This document shows positions 61,006 to 64,000 of a DNA stretch of 64,000 bases, in pieces. The position numbers were made by a program, and so were the translations under genes. This stretch comes from Arcicella sp034519515. Its GTDB lineage: Bacteria; Bacteroidota; Bacteroidia; Cytophagales; Spirosomataceae. The stretch is taken from the NCBI GenBank assembly GCA_034519515.1, contig JAXHOK010000031.1:21198-85197 (forward strand). The letters are read 5' to 3'. Each line of letters begins with the position of its first letter. Position 1 is the first letter of the stretch. The notes below the pieces were generated by a model. That model was not told where the DNA came from. It saw only the letters and a program-made list of their open reading frames with translations, and searched no databases.

Positions 61006-62212
61006 ATGTTCCTCGATTTTTTCTTATATCTTAAATCCAACAAACTCCCCGTAACCATTACGGAGTATCTGACGCTTTTGCAAGCCTTGGATAATGATGT
61101 GGTGGAATACGATACTACGGATTTTTATTATTTGAGTAAAACCGTTTTTGTCAAAAATGAAATTTTCTTAGACCGTTTTGATATTTTGTTTGGGCAGTAT
61201 TTCAAAGATGTTTCAACCATTGGCGAAGAACTTTTTAAACTTATTCCAGAAGATTGGCTGAAACAACAGGCTCAAAGAGAATTTACTGAGGAAGAAAAAG
61301 CCAAAATTGAAGTAATGGGTGGTTTGGAAAAATTATTAGAGCGTTTGAAAGAACTTTTTGAGGAACAAAAGGAAAGACACGAAGGCGGCAACAAGTGGAT
61401 TGGAACGAACGGAACTTCGCCTTTTGGTAATAATGGATACAATCCCGAAGGCATCAAAATTGGGCAGAATAAATCGGGTGGACAACGGAGTGCGGTGAAG
61501 GTTTGGGAAGATAGAGAGTTTCAAAACTACGATGACGACCTTGAATTGAATACTCGAAATATCAAAATGGCTCTCCGTCGTTTGCGAATTCTTACCCGTG
61601 AAGGTGTGGAAGATGAACTGGATTTGGAAGGAACAATTCAAGAAACCTCACGCAATGCAGGGCTTTTAGATATTAAAATGCAAGCCACCAAAAAGAATAA
61701 AGTAAAGGTTTTGTTATTGTTGGATGTGGGTTGGTTCGATGGATGATTATATCGAATTATGTTCGGAATTATTTTCTGCGGCAAAACATCAATTCAAAAA
61801 TATTGAGCATCTATATTTTCACAATTGCGTCTATGAAACGCTTTGGAAGGACAACGAAAGGAGGGGAGACCGCATTTCAACGTGGGAAGTTCTGCATAAA
61901 TATAATCATGATTGGAAAGTGATTCTGGTAGGCGATGCCTCGATGGCGACTTACGAAATCACCTCCGCCCGTGGTAGTATCGAACATTATAATGAAGAAT
62001 CGGGCTTGACTTGGTTGCAAAAACTAAGTACTCATTTTCCTAATTTGGTGTGGTTGAATCCCACCACGGCGGGTTATTGGCAATATACTCAGAGTATTAA
62101 AATTATCAGAGATTGGTCGGAAAATCGGATGTTTCCGTTAACTATTTCGGGTATTACTCAGGCGATGAAGTGTTTGAAGAATAGTAAAATTAGATATGAA
62201 GAGAATATCTAA
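61006..62212 (+). pseudogene. VWA (CoxE-like) protein split by a one-base insertion in its MIDAS motif
   Basis: A CoxE/VWA-domain protein, the usual partner of MoxR ATPases. The first frame ends at 61746 with KVKVLLLLDVGWFDG, while the second (from 61724) continues as DDYIELCSELFSAAKHQFKN. Removing one T at 61731/61732 gives DVGGSMDDY, exactly the metal-ion-adhesion motif DxGGSM. The N-terminal ~230 residues form the usual leader (low-complexity G/N region near 125-155). As written the protein is broken at its catalytic metal site. A sequencing error or a true inactivation cannot be separated here. Read-through length is about 401 aa. Confidence 0.88.
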
Positions 62213-62305
62213 TTAAAAATTATAGATTAAAAATTAAAAATTTTGGAAGAGGATTTAATCTTATCTGTGTTTCATTTTTAATTCGTACTTTTTAATTTTT
62301 AATTT
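62210..62305. repeat. imperfect palindrome (AATTAAAAATT words)
   Basis: AATTAAAAATTATAGATTAA and AATTAAAAATTTT pair with TTCATTTTTAATTCGTACTT and TTTAATTTTTAATTT around a ~20-bp centre. It is low-complexity A/T and so weaker evidence than the others, but it has the same placement and size. It begins at the stop codon of the VWA gene. Confidence 0.5.
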
Positions 62306-62311
62306 GAAACC

Positions 62312-63013
62312 ATGAATATTTTTTATGAACTAAATATTAAACAAAACCTTTGCCTCAACGAAGAAGAATCTCGTCATGCGGTGAAGGTTTTGCGGCTTTC
62401 GGCAGGAGATTTGCTTTATGTGGTTGATGGTTTGGGAGGATTTTATACTTGTAAAATCAAAAATAATCAGGGCAAAAAATGCGAATTATCAATTGTGGAG
62501 GAAAAACAATCATTTGGTATTCGAGATTTTTATATTCATTTAATCATCGCACCCACCAAAAATATGGATAGGATTGAATGGATGCTTGAAAAGTGCGTCG
62601 AAATTGGTATTGATGAAATTTCTTTTATCCAAACTCGTTATTCCGAAAGAAAAGAAATCAAAACCCAACGATTGGAAAAAGTTGCGGTTGGGGCAATGAA
62701 GCAATCCTTGAAAGCCTATTTGCCGAAAATCAATGAAATGATTTCTTGGAAGGAGTTTTTGAAAAAAGATTATTCAGATTCTCAAAAAATGATAGCTCAT
62801 TTGGAAGAAGGTGATAGAAAATTGATTCAGCATTCAGCTAAACCAAAAGGGAAGTATGCCATTTTAATTGGTCCAGAAGGTGACTTTTCTATTGAAGAAA
62901 TTAGACAGGCTCTTGAAAAGGGCTATCAGCCCGTAACTTTGGGAAATAGTAGATTAAGAACAGAAACAGCGGGTTTGGTGGCTTGTCATTCGTTAAATAT
63001 TACACAGCTTTGA
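62312..63013 (+). CDS. rsmE: 16S rRNA (uracil(1498)-N3)-methyltransferase
   Basis: SPOUT-class methyltransferase that makes m3U1498 in the 30S decoding region. The N-terminal PUA-like domain (ESRHAVKVLRLSAGDLLYVVDG) is followed by the knotted SAM-binding domain with IEWMLEKCVEIGIDEISFIQT and the deep-knot motifs ILIGPEGDFSIEEI and LGNSRLRTETAG. At 233 aa it is a standard length. Confidence 0.94.
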   Translation: MNIFYELNIKQNLCLNEEESRHAVKVLRLSAGDLLYVVDGLGGFYTCKIKNNQGKKCELSIVEEKQSFGIRDFYIHLIIAPTKNMDRIEWMLEKCVEIGIDEISFIQTRYSERKEIKTQRLEKVAVGAMKQSLKAYLPKINEMISWKEFLKKDYSDSQKMIAHLEEGDRKLIQHSAKPKGKYAILIGPEGDFSIEEIRQALEKGYQPVTLGNSRLRTETAGLVACHSLNITQL

Positions 63014-63130
63014 GCGTTGAGCAATGAGCTTTGAAAAATCAAAAATATGTTTAAATTATCAAAGTTAATCCTCTTTACTTTTACGGTTTGCTTATTGCTC
63101 ATTACTCAAAGCTCAAACCTCACTGCTCAA
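63011..63130. repeat. imperfect palindrome, TGAGCAATGAGG family (copy 5), overlapping coding
   Basis: TTGAGCGTTGAGCAATGAGC (from 63011) pairs with ATTGCTCATTACTCAAAGCT and CACTGCTCAA in 63093-63130. The right arm falls inside the DUF4159 gene and encodes the end of its signal peptide. Confidence 0.65.
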
Positions 63131-63727
63131 TCCTCCTTCAAAATTGCCAAAATGAAATACGGCGGTGGGGGAGATTGGTATTGTAATAAAACCTCTTTGG
63201 GCAATTTGATTAAGTTTTGTAATAGTAATCTGAGAATGAATATTTCGCCCGAGGAGGATATTGTTGAACCTAACAGTCCAGAGTTGTTTACTTACCCTTT
63301 CGTGCATTTGACGGGACATGGAAACGTAGTTTTTACGGAAGCTGAAGCCTTAAATATTCGTAAGTATCTCATCAGTGGCGGATTTTTACATATTGATGAT
63401 AATTATGGAATGGATAAATATATTCGTAGAGAAATGAAAAAAGTTTTTCCAGAACTGAATTTTATTGAGCTGCCTTTTAATCATCCCATTTATTCACAGA
63501 AATTCAAATTTACCAGCGGTCTGCCCAAAGTTCACGAACACGATAACAAGCCTCCGCAAGGATTTGGGATAATTCACGAGGGGCGATTGGTTTGTTTTTA
63601 CAGTTACGAATGTGATTTGGGAAATGGTTGGGAAGATCAGTCTGTGCATAATGATCCTGAGCCATTACGTCAAAAAGCTTTGCAAATGGGAGCAAATTTG
63701 TTGTCTTTTGCTTTGACGATTTATTGA
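63047..63727 (+). CDS. DUF4159 family exported protein
   Basis: A 226-aa protein with an N-terminal signal peptide (LSKLILFTFTVCLLLIT...TAQ). The mature part (KMKYGGGGDWYCNKTSLGNLIKFCN, TYPFVHLTGHGNVVFTEAEALNIRKYL, GGFLHIDDNYGMDKYIRREM) is the DUF4159 domain, predicted to have a flavodoxin/GATase-like fold. The function is unknown. It follows rsmE with a 33-bp gap. The region just before the mature start is also a repeat arm, so part of the signal peptide may be repeat-derived. Confidence 0.82.
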   Translation: MFKLSKLILFTFTVCLLLITQSSNLTAQSSFKIAKMKYGGGGDWYCNKTSLGNLIKFCNSNLRMNISPEEDIVEPNSPELFTYPFVHLTGHGNVVFTEAEALNIRKYLISGGFLHIDDNYGMDKYIRREMKKVFPELNFIELPFNHPIYSQKFKFTSGLPKVHEHDNKPPQGFGIIHEGRLVCFYSYECDLGNGWEDQSVHNDPEPLRQKALQMGANLLSFALTIY

Positions 63728-63734
63728 CTACGTA

Positions 63735-63850
63735 AAATTTGTCTGGGCGACCCCGTCTGAATTGGGATTCGTCAGATTTAAAGACTCTTGGGATTAAAAT
63801 CGGACTTAATCCAAAAAATCCACAAATCTGATGAATCCAAATTCAGATGA
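63735..63850. repeat. palindrome, GGATTCGTGGGATTT family, with shared tail
   Basis: GTCTGAATTGGGATTCGTCA (63755 on) pairs with the arm ending CAAATTCAGAT (63848) over 25 bases with few mismatches. The flanking 63735-63763 segment is the reverse complement, with small differences, of 4650-4679. It follows the DUF4159 stop. The remainder to 64000 is an AT-rich spacer leading to a possible new ATG at 63994, cut by the window end. Confidence 0.7.
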
Positions 63851-64000
63851 AAGGCGTTTTATTGTTTGAAGTCTATTTGATTTTTGTTGATTCATAATTC
63901 CATTTCCTTGCAAAAGTCAGAATAATTTTTACTTTTAAACCTTTTAATTCATCAAATCGTAGTTTTGTAGAACACTTTAATTTTATTAACAATATGGATA

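Overview
This window is a chromosomal segment of a low-GC member of the Bacteroidota, most likely order Cytophagales (Spirosomataceae-like). The evidence is a short primary sigma factor without region 1.1, -33/-7 promoters of the TTTG / TAnnTTTG type, a type IX secretion C-terminal sorting domain, DUF5686 and DUF3667 proteins, SusD/TonB-era style envelope genes, paired type III and type II glutamine synthetases, and MtaB/RlmD/RsmE housekeeping genes typical of the phylum. No phage, plasmid, rRNA operon or CRISPR array is present. The genus is an inference.

Layout. 0.3-7.7 kb: a small exported protein, a DUF3667 membrane protein, DNA polymerase III delta (holA), ACP phosphodiesterase, SlyD, dCMP deaminase, a U32/RlhA-type hydroxylase and the primary sigma factor. 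7.9-14.7 kb: PNPase, ribosomal protein S15, an LptF/G permease, a START-like protein, a tRNA with CAT anticodon (promoter and terminator both visible) and RlmD. 14.9-20.8 kb: an SDR dehydrogenase, a Fic protein, DnaB, PhoH and a secreted M43 metalloprotease. 20.8-26.0 kb: a five-gene same-strand cluster of amide-bond chemistry (alpha/beta hydrolase, ATP-grasp ligase, YbdK-type carboxylate-amine ligase, class I glutamine amidotransferase, ATP-grasp-like protein), the best candidate for an uncharacterised pathway. 26.1-37.9 kb: a secreted esterase, a DUF5686 outer-membrane protein, a PIG-L deacetylase, an ABC1 kinase with a TetR regulator, a frameshifted class III aminotransferase and an AbgB-like amidohydrolase. 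37.9-40.0 kb: a 5'-eroded Rpn-type nuclease and a 1.1-kb degenerate stretch bounded by a 13-bp perfect inverted repeat. 40.0-49.7 kb: DnaE, a lipoprotein, DUF2461, TrpS, PAP2 phosphatase, DUF2147, a beta-barrel protein and an acyl-CoA reductase. 49.9-59.2 kb: ferredoxin, porin, AmtB, thioredoxin, a MoxR ATPase, and divergent glutamine synthetases III and II, i.e. an ammonium uptake/assimilation neighbourhood. 59.5-63.7 kb: MtaB, a frameshifted VWA (CoxE-like) protein that is the usual partner of MoxR, RsmE and a DUF4159 protein.

The most unusual genome-scale signal is in the spacers. About twenty intergenic gaps hold long imperfect palindromes (roughly 60-180 bp), built from a handful of recurring 'words' and often arranged as an inverted pair of units that are themselves palindromic. 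Several words recur tens of kilobases apart, two elements run into coding sequence, and one of those encodes part of a signal peptide. Separately, two otherwise intact genes each carry an apparent single-base insertion whose removal restores a perfect family motif.

Functional calls are from reading the translations; no database search was run.
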